A stretch of 24,051 nucleotides of DNA, from NCBI GenBank assembly GCA_910588045.1, contig CAJUPS010000004.1, positions 1-24,051 on the forward strand. Reading direction: 5' to 3'. The notes under the pieces were generated by a model. The model made no database searches. It had not been told where the DNA came from and worked only from the letters and a program-made list of their open reading frames with translations. Below are positions 7,827 through 15,425 of this stretch, one piece after another. A program made the position numbers and the translations under genes. The first letter of the stretch is position 1. Each line of letters begins with the position of its first letter. This stretch comes from an uncultured Oscillospiraceae bacterium (GTDB lineage: Bacteria > Bacillota > Clostridia > Oscillospirales > Oscillospiraceae).

Positions 7827-8944
7827 AGCCCGGTTTTTTCCGTAGCATAGAAGTAGGAGGTCGTGACCCGAACATAGGAGACGAACAGCATCGCCGCCAA
7901 AAACAGCGGCAGATAGTGCGCCACCTCCTGGCTGGCGTCAGCGGATGCTCCGAAGAGCGGGCCGACGGAGTTCCGCGCCAGAAACAGCGCCGCCATACAT
8001 ACAACGGTGATCGCAAAGGCCGTCTCATAGGCCAGACGGCGGACGCCCTTTGTGGCTGTCATATCGCCTTCGCCGTAGTGCTTGCTGATCAGCGGCTGAC
8101 TGCCGTCGCCCACGCCCTGAAGCAGCAGGTAGGCAATGCAGATCACATAGCTGATACAGCTGTAAGCGGCTACATCCTGTTCGTTCCCGTATAGTAAAAG
8201 AAACCGGTTCATCAGGATGATGGTGATGGTGGGAGAGATCGTCAGACCGAAGGGCGCTATGGCCACCTTGCCTACGGAACCGAAAAATTGGAGAATGCCA
8301 GAAAGAGGCGGCAGGGCAACCGCCGTTTTCTTTCGGATGAAAAAGCCGACCGCCGCCAGCATTGTGACCGCCTGCCCGATCACAGTGGCCCAGGCTGCGC
8401 CAGCCATACCCCACTTAGGGACAAAGACAGCATCCAGAAAAACATTGGTCAGAAATCCGGCGATCATGGCGGTCATGGCAAAGGTAGACCCACCCATATT
8501 GCGGATAAAAGGTACAAACCCGGTGGCCAGAAGCTGGAACACAGTTCCTATGGCAATGACCTGGATATACTCGGCGGTCAACCGCAAGATCTCGCCCTCT
8601 GCCCCCAGCAGACGGAGCAGAGGATGGAGAAAGACCAGGAGCAGGAAGGTGATCAGTCCGCTGATCGCCAGCATCAGCAGCGTTGTCCCGCCGAAGCACG
8701 ACCGCTGTTCTTCGCTTTCCTTGGCCTGCATGATGGTATAGCGAATTGCACCGGACAGGCCGATGCCGGTTCCGATGGCCTGGATAATGGCAGCGATGGG
8801 GTAGCCCAATACTATAGCCGCCAGTCCTATATCTCCCAAACTCTGACCAACGAAGAAGCCGTCCACGATGGTATAGACCCCGGACAGAGCAAAGGCCAGA
8901 ATAGAAGGGACTACAAATCGAAAGAAGTTTTTGCGTTCACTCAT
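7763..8944 (-). pseudogene. MATE transporter lacking its last two helices
   Basis: This is the front part of a MATE exporter closely similar to the intact copy at 10292-11608. It starts MSERKNFFRFVVPSILAFALSGVY, with GGAGG ten bases upstream of the ATG at 8944. It runs collinear with its paralogue to SYFYATEKTGLSY, where the paralogue continues with about 60 more residues (final two helices). Here the frame instead enters the neighbouring MATE fragment out of phase and ends after 20 unrelated residues at 7763. The product would be 393 residues with about ten helices. Activity is doubtful, because MATE proteins need two six-helix bundles. An upstream extension of this frame past 8944 overlaps another gene and is not used. 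Confidence 0.85.
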
Positions 8945-8963
8945 GGTTTCCGTATCCTCCGAA

Positions 8964-9545
8964 TTATCCTCGAATGTCAAAGCTGCCTGCGGTATCCGAT
9001 CCTGCTTTTTCAGCCGCCAATTCCGTAGCAGCTTTATCGTAAGCGGCCAGATAAATCTGGTCAGATTCCAGGTTGAAACGTGTCTCCGTTTCAGAGGGAA
9101 CCGCCTGCCAGGAACCGCGCCGCTTGCGAAAGCAAGAGAGGCTTGCACCGTTTTCGTCCAGCAGCTCCGCTTTGTTTGCCCCGCTGCGGATGTTCACCGC
9201 ATAGGACTGGCCGGACACATTCAGCGCATATCGCCCCGACCTCCAACAACAGGAGCTTTTATTGAGCGCGCAGACCGCTTCGGAAACCGCGTGTGCTTGA
9301 CTAGCGGAGCCGCATCGTTCCCACTGCGCTTTCTTTAGTGCGCTCAGATGCCCGCCCTGCCCGTATGTGCCTGCTCTCGCGTCCTCATACGCCAAGGATT
9401 GGAGGCGGATCACATACTCCTCCGTTATGGCGCGTGATACCTGACGGATACCCGCCTGCATCAAATTTTGACTGTTCAAATTTTCCCTTTCCGGTGGACT
9501 TATCATACCGGGAGGCGCAGTTCTCCCAATTATATCAATGGACAT
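8964..9545 (-). CDS. Unknown 193-residue protein
   Basis: I do not recognise this protein. The ATG at 9545 is chosen for its strong ribosome binding site (GGAGGAT, 6 bases before). The product (MSIDIIGRTAPPGMISPPER..., C-terminus AGSDTAGSFDIRG) has no signal peptide or membrane helix. The first third looks helical (QAGIRQVSRAITEEYVIRLQ), and a middle segment (RYALNVSGQSYAVNIRSG) looks like beta-strands. It contains paired cysteines (SSCC) and a basic stretch CFRKRRGSW. The stop is 19 bases before the first MATE start, so the two are probably co-transcribed. It could be a diverged or slightly damaged gene. Confidence 0.55.
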   Translation of the reverse strand: MSIDIIGRTAPPGMISPPERENLNSQNLMQAGIRQVSRAITEEYVIRLQSLAYEDARAGTYGQGGHLSALKKAQWERCGSASQAHAVSEAVCALNKSSCCWRSGRYALNVSGQSYAVNIRSGANKAELLDENGASLSCFRKRRGSWQAVPSETETRFNLESDQIYLAAYDKAATELAAEKAGSDTAGSFDIRG

Positions 9546-9643
9546 AGCAGATCCTCCATGCGCAGTCTCAAACAGATGTGCCGCAGACCGCCTTATACAT
9601 GCAATCATTTTAACCTGCATCGCATCAATCGTTTGTGAAATGC

Positions 9644-10267
9644 TTACCCTTTTTCACCAAACCAGCCCGCAGCATAATTTGCGATCGCAGGGATAAGCGA
9701 TTTGATCTCCTTGCCGGAGGTGTTGATGCAGAGGTCATATCCGTCTTTTGCACCCCAAGGGATGCCTGCTACCATCTCATGCTGTCTGGCCCGGTTCATA
9801 TCGATTCGCCGCATCCGCCGCTCCATCTCTGTCTGCGAAATTTTCTCATGCTCTGGCGCCCGCGCCTGGCAACGGCTCAGTTTAGACGCCTGATCTGCAA
9901 AAACGAAAATGCGAAACGGGTTCAGGTATGCCAGGATCACATCTGCGCAGCGGCCCACGATCACACAGTCAGATCTCTCCGCCAGCTCTTTCAGCAGATT
10001 GCATTGCTCTCGAAATACGGTAACCTTTTGCATAAACATTTCATTGACCGTTCTCTGGAACGATACGCCAATGTGGATCGGATAGGGTGCAGCGGGCTTA
10101 TTTTCAGTGATCTGGCGCACATAATCCTCATCCAGTTCTGTCCGCTTTGCAATTTCCGTAATGATCTCCTGATCGTAATAAGCAATGCCAAGCGTCTCGG
10201 AAAGGCGTCGTCCCAATTCCCGGCCGCCGCTTCCAAACTCGCGGCTAATCGTAATAATTTGATTCAT
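9644..10267 (-). CDS. Cytidylate kinase-like family protein
   Basis: The 207-residue protein belongs to the cytidylate kinase-like P-loop family. It starts MNQIITISREFGSGGRELGRRL, where the glycine-rich P-loop is SREFGSGG. YYDQEIITEIAKR and CVIVGRCADVILAY follow, then a basic Arg-rich lid (MERRMRRIDMNRARQHEMV) and a DLCINTS strand. These proteins are presumed nucleoside monophosphate kinases, but their substrates are not well established. GAGGAG lies 6 bases before the ATG. The gene follows the MATE gene by 24 bases in the same direction, an arrangement suggesting one transcript. It appears complete. Confidence 0.88.
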   Translation of the reverse strand: MNQIITISREFGSGGRELGRRLSETLGIAYYDQEIITEIAKRTELDEDYVRQITENKPAAPYPIHIGVSFQRTVNEMFMQKVTVFREQCNLLKELAERSDCVIVGRCADVILAYLNPFRIFVFADQASKLSRCQARAPEHEKISQTEMERRMRRIDMNRARQHEMVAGIPWGAKDGYDLCINTSGKEIKSLIPAIANYAAGWFGEKG

Positions 10268-10291
10268 TGTGATCTCCTCTCACCAGAAAAA

Positions 10292-11608
10292 TCAGTTTCT
10301 TGAGTTCAAATGCAGTTCCTGCCTATCAACACGCTGTTTCAAAATCAGCGCCAGACCTGCGGACAAAGCTCTCGCAAAGACTGTGCTCCACCAGATCATG
10401 ACCTGCCCTCCGAACAAAGGCGGCAGGATGAGCATGAGAACCAGCATAAGAATCGGCTCAATGAAAGTCAGCAGATAAGAATATGCGCTTTTTTCTGTGG
10501 CGTAAAAGCTGGCGGTGGTGACCCGGCAGACAGCGACAAATGGCACAGACACCAGGAAGATAGGGATGATGGCGGCAATATCGACACTCACAGAGTCCGA
10601 AGTGCCAAACAGAGGGCCGAGGACGCTGCGCATTGCAAACATGATGATACAGCCCAGCAGGGCAAGCGCCATAGAAAACCCGTAGGCCAACCGCCGGATC
10701 TGCTTCATTCGTTGGAGATCCTGTTCGCCATAACACTGGCTGAGGAGCGGCTGGGTCCCGTCGCCTACGCCTTGGAATACCATGTAGATGATGCTGATGA
10801 TATAGGCAATACAGGCATAGGCGGCGATAGCTGGCTCCCCGCCGTATGCAACAGAAAAGCGGTTGATGATGATCAGGGAAATATTGGGGGACATCGCAAG
10901 ACCGAAGGGGGCGATGCCGATCTTCAAGATCGACGCAAACACGGGGCCGAGCGGAAGACGGGGAAGAACCAGGGTAAACTGTTTTTTGCTGATCAGATAA
11001 ACCAGTGCGATCAACATAGTCACGCCCTGGCCGATCACCGTTGCGACGGCCGCGCCCATCATGCCCCAGGAGAGGACCCAGACAAACAGATAGTCCAGGA
11101 ACATATTAGTTAGAAATCCCGCGATCATGGCAACCATCGCATAGAAAGAGCCGCCATGGTTGCGGATGAAAGGGACCAGTCCCGTTCCAATAACCTGCAA
11201 GCCAGCGCCGAGGGCGATATACTTGATATACTCGTCGCCGTAGGCCAGCAGATCGCCGCTGGCGCCCAGGAGCCGCAGTAATCCGTTTCCACCCCAGAAG
11301 ATCCCAATGGTCAGCAGAACACTGGAAATGATCATCAGCCATAGGGCGCCTGCGGTAAATTCCCGCGCTTCCCGCTCTTTCTTTTCCGCCCGGTTGATGG
11401 AGTAGTAAATAGCGCCGCCCATGCCGATCCCGGTGCCGATCGCCTGAATAACGGCAACAATAGGGTAAGCGATCGTGACTGCCGAAAGACCGATGTCTCC
11501 GATACTGTTCCCCACAAAGTAGCCGTCCACAATGGAATAGACTCCGGATAACGCGAAGGACAGGACGGAAGGAAGGACAAATCGGAAGAATTTTTTTGTG
11601 TCGCTCAT
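10292..11608 (-). CDS. MATE family efflux transporter, intact
   Basis: A 438-residue MATE exporter with twelve predicted helices, expected to expel drugs or metabolites using a Na+ or H+ gradient. The N-terminus MSDTKKFFRFVLPSVLSFALSGVYSIVDGYFVGNS, the segment VPFIRNHGGSFYAMVAMIAGFLTNMFLDYLF and the second-bundle counterpart are all present, and the length is normal. Its ATG overlaps the stop of the upstream MarR gene by four bases (ATGA), so translation is coupled and MarR control of this pump is likely. It is a paralogue of the truncated copy at 7763-8944. The C-terminus (LKQRVDRQELHLNSRN) is hydrophilic. Confidence 0.92.
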   Translation of the reverse strand: MSDTKKFFRFVLPSVLSFALSGVYSIVDGYFVGNSIGDIGLSAVTIAYPIVAVIQAIGTGIGMGGAIYYSINRAEKKEREAREFTAGALWLMIISSVLLTIGIFWGGNGLLRLLGASGDLLAYGDEYIKYIALGAGLQVIGTGLVPFIRNHGGSFYAMVAMIAGFLTNMFLDYLFVWVLSWGMMGAAVATVIGQGVTMLIALVYLISKKQFTLVLPRLPLGPVFASILKIGIAPFGLAMSPNISLIIINRFSVAYGGEPAIAAYACIAYIISIIYMVFQGVGDGTQPLLSQCYGEQDLQRMKQIRRLAYGFSMALALLGCIIMFAMRSVLGPLFGTSDSVSVDIAAIIPIFLVSVPFVAVCRVTTASFYATEKSAYSYLLTFIEPILMLVLMLILPPLFGGQVMIWWSTVFARALSAGLALILKQRVDRQELHLNSRN

Positions 11609-12039
11609 TTTCGCTTTTTCTCCATTTCTTTTTCAAAGACCGTGTTGAACAAGGTAATGTCGTTGACCATCTGCTGCACCCGGTCGCTTCCCATAATGTT
11701 GAGGACGGTGCGTTCCAACTCGTGGAGCGGAACCAACACTTCCCGGGAATAGGCGATCCCTTTTTCGGTCAGAACCACCTGCTTTTCCCTCCTGTCCTCA
11801 CAGCCAGGGGAGAGGGTCACATGACCCTCGCTTTTCAGAGAGCGGATGACGCTGTTGACGGTCTGCTTTGTAAGACCCGTACAGTCGCAGATCATTTTCT
11901 GCGTCATAGCCTCCTGCCCATCCAGAGCATACAGAACAAACAGCAGATAATAATTGATCTCGTGGGCGTCCGCCCACCGGGTATACAGGGCGTTGGCCTG
12001 CCCCCACGCTTCCCAGAATTTCTTGTCCTCTGACAGCAT
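11605..12039 (-). CDS. MarR family transcriptional regulator
   Basis: A 144-residue winged-helix regulator. The DNA-binding core reads QKMICDCTGLTKQTVNSVIRSLKSEGHV, followed by the wing LSPGCEDRREKQVVLTEKG. Both ends are helical, as needed for the MarR dimer. AAGGAGGAA precedes the ATG. It overlaps the MATE gene downstream and follows the ABC permease by 26 bases, so it may sit inside a longer transcript. It probably represses its own pump operon. The palindrome in the promoter at 14066-14094 is one candidate operator, though this is untested. Confidence 0.92.
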   Translation of the reverse strand: MLSEDKKFWEAWGQANALYTRWADAHEINYYLLFVLYALDGQEAMTQKMICDCTGLTKQTVNSVIRSLKSEGHVTLSPGCEDRREKQVVLTEKGIAYSREVLVPLHELERTVLNIMGSDRVQQMVNDITLFNTVFEKEMEKKRK

Positions 12040-12065
12040 AACATTCCTCCTTATTGTTCGCCTGC

Positions 12066-12851
12066 TTATAACGGCAGGTCTTTTTTATGAAACCAGATCA
12101 TGCCGAAAATGTAGAGTACAACGGCAATGATGCCCATACACCAAAATTCCTCTGCGTATCCTCTGCCTGTCAGGATATTCTGCGTATTGAACAGGGTATT
12201 CAGAGTGACATATTTCAAAAAATCCAGTTGATCTGATAGCTTGATAAACAAACTCATGACAAAACAATACAGCGGTATTCCAGCCCCGAAGATCAAAGAA
12301 TACTTTGATGTGTTAAAGATACAGGAGGAGCAGAAGCATATTCCGCTGATGGTCAAGTGATAGAGAAAAGCTCCCAGATTCAATCTTAGAAATATGCCGG
12401 TGTCCAGTGCGTCCGGCTGGAAAATATGAGAAGATATGATGCCAACCAGGGATACAACGCCCCACATGACTGCCAGAGACAGGATAAAATAGAGCGCGCT
12501 GGATAGCGTGATTTGCAGGCGGGTCACTGGCGTAGACAGGAAGCCCGCCATATTCCCCTTGTCGATCTTCTCCGCGATCAGCCGGTTGCCCACCATGATG
12601 GAGTTCACCATGGGGAAAATGATCGCCATCAGCGCGTAGAAGGAATTGGACATAAAGCTGACCAGGGTCCCATTTCCCGCGAAGATATTCCCCACAGCGG
12701 TCCCGCTCACCGCAGATTGCAGATTGGTCATCGTATCCGGTGTGAATACGTTCGTCATGGCAATCAGGAACGCGCACAGGACAGCGGTAAACACGCAAAG
12801 GAATTTCGTATTTGACTTAACGATCTGCCTGAAATACGGAATGCTAATCAT
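12066..12851 (-). CDS. ABC-2 type transporter permease
   Basis: The 261-residue membrane protein has about six hydrophobic segments. An N-terminal helix (KFLCVFTAVLCAFLIAM) is followed by a long extracytoplasmic stretch (TNVFTPDTMTNLQSAVSG...). Then come MVGNRLIAEKIDKGNMAGFLSTPVTRLQI, the usual cytoplasmic coupling segment of ABC-2 permeases, and four more helices. It partners the ATPase encoded immediately upstream, overlapping it by 8 bases. The ATG at 12851 is preferred over upstream starts because it begins MISIPYFRQIVKSN, the usual family N-terminus. The exported substrate is unknown; related systems export lipids or peptide antibiotics. Confidence 0.88.
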   Translation of the reverse strand: MISIPYFRQIVKSNTKFLCVFTAVLCAFLIAMTNVFTPDTMTNLQSAVSGTAVGNIFAGNGTLVSFMSNSFYALMAIIFPMVNSIMVGNRLIAEKIDKGNMAGFLSTPVTRLQITLSSALYFILSLAVMWGVVSLVGIISSHIFQPDALDTGIFLRLNLGAFLYHLTISGICFCSSCIFNTSKYSLIFGAGIPLYCFVMSLFIKLSDQLDFLKYVTLNTLFNTQNILTGRGYAEEFWCMGIIAVVLYIFGMIWFHKKDLPL

Positions 12852-13881
12852 TTTTTGCCCCTCCGTAGTACCACATGAAGTATTCCTCCAGCGTGTGCGT
12901 CTCCTGACGCAAAGAATTGATCCGGCATTGAGATAGTACGGAGAGCAGGTGGTTGATCTCTGCATCAATAATCGAAATGATCAACTGGTTTTGCTGTTTC
13001 CGGCACACCGCATCGGGGTATGCCTGCTTTGTGTGTTCCAGACCGGAAGCGTCCGCAAACTCAATTTGATATGTCTTCAATTGAGAACCGCGCATTTCGT
13101 CCATGGAAATTTCCTGAATCAGTTTTCCGTCCCGGATCATGCCGACCCTGTCGCAGACCTTCTCGACCTCATCGAAGATATGAGAAGACAGAAGAATGGT
13201 CTTTCCCCGCTTTTTTTCTTCCTGGATCAACTCAATAAAGCGATTCTGCATCAGCGGGTCCAGACCGCTGGTGGGTTCATCCAGGAGCAGGATGTCAGGG
13301 TCGTGCATGAACGCCGCCACGATCCCCAGCTTCTGCTTCATACCTTTTGACATTCTCTTGATCTGTACTTCCGGTTTCAGCTCAAACGTCTCCAGGAGCC
13401 GCTCCATGCGGGAGAGATCCGGCAGCTTCCGCATTCTGGCGATCAGCCGCAAATAGGCGATCCCTGTCATGTCGTCAGGAAAGGCGATCTCACCCGGAAG
13501 ATACCCGATTTTCTCCTGGATTTTCTTCTGTTCCCGCCAGCACTCCATATCCTCTATGCGGACAGAACCGGACAGCGGCCTACTGAAGCCCATCAGATGC
13601 CGCATGGTGGTGGACTTGCCCGCTCCGTTGGGACCTAAGTATCCATAAACCTCTCCATGCCTGACAAGAAGCGTAACATCGAATACCCCCTTGCCCATAC
13701 CGTAATCCTTGGTAAAATGCTGTATGCTGATCGCGGCTTCCTCTGTTTCCGCATTCTCACCTGTTCCTAATTTGAGGGCCGCCTTCCCTCTGAATAAAAT
13801 ATACTCCCTCCAGTGACATGCGTTGGTAACAATAACGACCACTATGGTGACAAGCAGCGGCCATGGTATATTCTTCATCAT
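12844..13881 (-). CDS. ABC transporter ATPase with N-terminal membrane helix
   Basis: A 345-residue ATPase. The nucleotide-binding domain begins only at about residue 51 (ISIQHFTKDYG). It has Walker A GPNGAGKST (83-91), signature MSKGM (177-181), Walker B ILLLDEP (197-203, Glu202) and the H-loop His234. In front lies an extra 50 residues with one membrane helix (WPLLVTIVVVIVTNACHW) and a linker (GTGENAETEEAA). No ATG occurs in frame near residue 50, so the extension is not a mis-called start. Its ATG overlaps the stop of the upstream small membrane protein (TGATG). It is paired with the permease downstream. A membrane-tethered ATPase of this kind is unusual among ABC-2 exporters. Confidence 0.92.
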   Translation of the reverse strand: MMKNIPWPLLVTIVVVIVTNACHWREYILFRGKAALKLGTGENAETEEAAISIQHFTKDYGMGKGVFDVTLLVRHGEVYGYLGPNGAGKSTTMRHLMGFSRPLSGSVRIEDMECWREQKKIQEKIGYLPGEIAFPDDMTGIAYLRLIARMRKLPDLSRMERLLETFELKPEVQIKRMSKGMKQKLGIVAAFMHDPDILLLDEPTSGLDPLMQNRFIELIQEEKKRGKTILLSSHIFDEVEKVCDRVGMIRDGKLIQEISMDEMRGSQLKTYQIEFADASGLEHTKQAYPDAVCRKQQNQLIISIIDAEINHLLSVLSQCRINSLRQETHTLEEYFMWYYGGAKND

Positions 13882-14024
13882 TCACGGTTCTCCTTTCTCT
13901 CGCGTTTTCCTCCGCGCAGTTTCTTGACTACACACACCAGATGATTCCAAGGCCACCACAGCCATCCGTGGACGGTTTCAATTACAGCGAGAATTACTAG
14001 ATACAGCAGAATTTTGTTGTGCAT
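13878..14024 (-). CDS. Small membrane protein, first gene of ABC operon
   Basis: A 48-residue protein, MHNKILLYLVILAVIETVHG followed by WLWWPWNHLVCVVKKLRGGK and a highly charged tail RERKENRE. It has one long or two short hydrophobic segments with a Trp-rich turn. GGAGGGAGAC stands directly before the ATG at 14024, so translation is well supported despite its size. The stop overlaps the ABC ATPase start, implying coupled translation and possibly a subunit role. It lies 42 bases downstream of a consensus -10 box. I do not know the family. Confidence 0.7.
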   Translation of the reverse strand: MHNKILLYLVILAVIETVHGWLWWPWNHLVCVVKKLRGGKRERKENRE

Positions 14025-14065
14025 GTCTCCCTCCAGTCGTCCGCAGAAACCTTTATCCATAGACC

Positions 14066-14094
14066 ATTATAGTATATATACATACTTTTGTCAA
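14066..14094 (-). promoter_or_regulatory. Consensus sigma-A promoter with internal palindrome
   Basis: On the minus strand TTGACA and TATAAT are separated by exactly 17 bases, a perfect match to the housekeeping consensus. The spacer contains the palindrome GTATATATAC (14072-14081). A promoter this strong is usually repressed, and the palindrome is placed where a repressor would block polymerase. It drives the small protein and ABC genes and perhaps MarR and MATE beyond. Confidence 0.85.
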
Positions 14095-14170
14095 GAGATT
14101 TTTGCCTGTATCCTGCGTCATGCTCACAATCGTTCGATCAAGAATCACCGCAAGATCGAGTCTTTTCAAG

Positions 14171-14200
14171 AAAAACTGCCCGAATCATTTATCCGGGCAG
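14171..14200 (-). terminator. Terminator of the CarD transcript
   Basis: On the minus strand CTGCCCG and CGGGCAG pair around GATAAATGATT, followed by TTTTTC. It begins 3 bases after the CarD stop codon. Confidence 0.85.
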
Positions 14201-14202
14201 CT

Positions 14203-14751
14203 CTAGGTCTTGTCATCTACTTGTTTAGCGCGCTTATCCGGGCAGCCATTTCCCGATGCGGCAGCACGGAGCCGTTTTACGGAAACTTCCGGCGGTTCAT
14301 GCAAGGCGAGGGATATTTCCTCACTCAATAGTTTGGTCACTTGCTGATAAAAGATCACATCCGCTGAGTTCAGCATTTTTCCGCTATTTGCTGCTTCAGC
14401 ATCTTTTTGATATAGCTGCTTAAAAAGCCTTAAATGTTCGCTCGTGTTGTGCGTAGAAAGCATCCCCTGGTAATGTTCCATCAGCAAAGAGCGTTTCTTT
14501 ATTCCAGACGGCTTTGTCTCCATCCTTTCCAATTCGGTTAAGTACAGGCGAGCTTCTTCCCGTGTCATAATTTTCCGCATAAATACAGCAGTGTCTACGG
14601 GAATATATATTTTTGCCTTGCAGCTGCTTTGAAATGGCCGCAGGGTGTAGTATCTTGCGTCGCTGTCGCGCACAAAATCAAGCGCCCCTATGGCTTCCAC
14701 CCTGCAAACATCGGTACTGTTATATACAACAAACTGTCCGATATGAAACAT
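14203..14751 (-). CDS. CarD-family transcriptional regulator
   Basis: A 182-residue protein. The N-terminal 60 residues (MFHIGQFVVYNSTDVCRVEAI..., RYYTLRPFQSS..., AKIYIPVDT) form the CarD/TRCF RNA polymerase-interaction domain, which binds the beta subunit and tunes initiation. The rest is mostly helical (EEARLYLTELERM, SEHLRLFKQLYQKDAEAAN). It differs from mycobacterial CarD in length and lacks an obvious conserved tryptophan wedge, so the C-terminal function is unclear. GGAGG lies 9 bases before the ATG. It probably shares a transcript with the 79-residue protein upstream, with a 16-bp palindrome between them. Confidence 0.85.
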   Translation of the reverse strand: MFHIGQFVVYNSTDVCRVEAIGALDFVRDSDARYYTLRPFQSSCKAKIYIPVDTAVFMRKIMTREEARLYLTELERMETKPSGIKKRSLLMEHYQGMLSTHNTSEHLRLFKQLYQKDAEAANSGKMLNSADVIFYQQVTKLLSEEISLALHEPPEVSVKRLRAAASGNGCPDKRAKQVDDKT

Positions 14752-14806
14752 ACTTTTACGCCTCCTCTCTGCATAAATGGCGAGGCAATCCGATCCGGCC
14801 CTATAT

Positions 14807-14840
14807 GCAGCCAGACAGCCTGAACAGGCTGTCTGGCTGC
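14807..14840. repeat. Perfect 16-bp palindrome between two genes
   Basis: GCAGCCAGACAGCCTG and its exact complement are separated by only two bases (AA). There is no T-tract on either side, so it is not a classical terminator. In RNA it forms a very stable hairpin between the 79-aa gene and carD and could protect or separate the two messages. Confidence 0.8.
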
Positions 14841-14862
14841 GCTGTGACGGGAGAGGAGACTG

Positions 14863-15102
14863 TCAGTCAAAATAGTCTCCAACAGCCTGCTGATTATATT
14901 GCTTTTTCAGCTTCACAACAATGGAGCCGTCTGGCTGGGCAACCTCCTCCAAAATTTTGAACGCTGTCCCGCGCTGGGTCATCTGGGTCTTGTAGGTTTC
15001 GTACTCCTGCCGTACTTTCTGCTTACCGTATTCGGCAGGCTCGTCATCTTTGGGCTGAAAACAGATGGTTTGAAGAAGGCATGCGGCTCTGATTCTTTTC
15101 AT
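14863..15102 (-). CDS. Conserved 79-residue protein of unknown function
   Basis: The ATG at 15102 is preferred because AAAGGAGACG precedes it and a consensus-like promoter ends 32 bases upstream; longer readings run through that promoter. The product (MKRIRAACLLQTICFQPKDD, then KVRQEYETYKTQMTQRG, then a strand pair VAQPDGSIVVKLKKQYN and the end GDYFD) is soluble, with a helix followed by a beta hairpin. I recall similar short proteins in gut Clostridia but know of no function. It is upstream of carD in the same direction. Confidence 0.75.
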   Translation of the reverse strand: MKRIRAACLLQTICFQPKDDEPAEYGKQKVRQEYETYKTQMTQRGTAFKILEEVAQPDGSIVVKLKKQYNQQAVGDYFD

Positions 15103-15133
15103 TTGAAAAACGTCTCCTTTCTGATTTGAGTAT

Positions 15134-15162
15134 ATTTTATCGTGATTTTGCACATTTTTCAA
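15134..15162 (-). promoter_or_regulatory. Promoter of the 79-aa / carD unit
   Basis: On the minus strand TTGAAA and TAAAAT are separated by exactly 17 bases, followed 32 bases later by the start codon at 15102. The surroundings are A/T-rich. Confidence 0.75.
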
Positions 15163-15205
15163 AGGACATTTTTCACAAATATATGCAAAAATTATAACAT
15201 CTGCC

Positions 15206-15222
15206 GGGGGCAAATTGCCCCC
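15206..15222. repeat. Short perfect hairpin GGGGGCAA/TTGCCCCC
   Basis: GGGGGCAA and TTGCCCCC surround a single base. This palindrome lies 8 bases from a second, larger hairpin, upstream of the minus-strand promoter. Confidence 0.6.
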
Positions 15223-15230
15223 TGGTGTGA

Positions 15231-15259
15231 AAACGCGGGGCTGAAATAGCCCCGCGTTT
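15231..15259. terminator. 12-bp hairpin, terminator-like on the minus strand
   Basis: AAACGCGGGGCT and AGCCCCGCGTTT pair around GAAAT. The stem ends in TTTT on the minus strand, giving a terminator shape, but no minus-strand gene lies upstream for several kilobases. It may insulate the carD unit or be a leftover of a lost gene. Confidence 0.5.
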
Positions 15260-15312
15260 ACGCTATACCATCGCCATATCGAGCTGCTTTCTCGCAGACG
15301 CACCCATGCAAA

Positions 15313-15341
15313 TTAAGAATCGTTAAGAAATTCCTTCTTAA
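15313..15341 (+). promoter_or_regulatory. TTAAGAA direct repeats upstream of the GNAT gene
   Basis: TTAAGAA occurs at 15313 and 15323, a 10-bp period, with TTCTTAA at 15335 in inverted orientation. A tandem repeat of one helical turn is the usual OmpR/PhoP-family response regulator site. A weak TTAAAA-17-CACAAT promoter follows at 15338-15366. The same repeat precedes the lipoprotein gene of the adjacent two-component operon. Confidence 0.55.
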
Positions 15342-15425
15342 AAAAATTCGATTTACAACGCACAATACTCCTTACCGGCCTGCTGTAACAGGCTGCAGAG
15401 ATCACTGAATAAGGAGGCATCAAAC

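Noticed and set aside
8945..9148. Upstream extension of the truncated MATE frame
   Set aside because: It overlaps the 193-aa gene out of frame; MSERKNFFRF at 8944 has its own GGAGG and matches the paralogue's start.
15036..15303. Longer start for the 79-aa protein (146 residues)
   Set aside because: The added part runs through a -10/-35 promoter and a hairpin, and the ATG at 15102 has a strong ribosome binding site.
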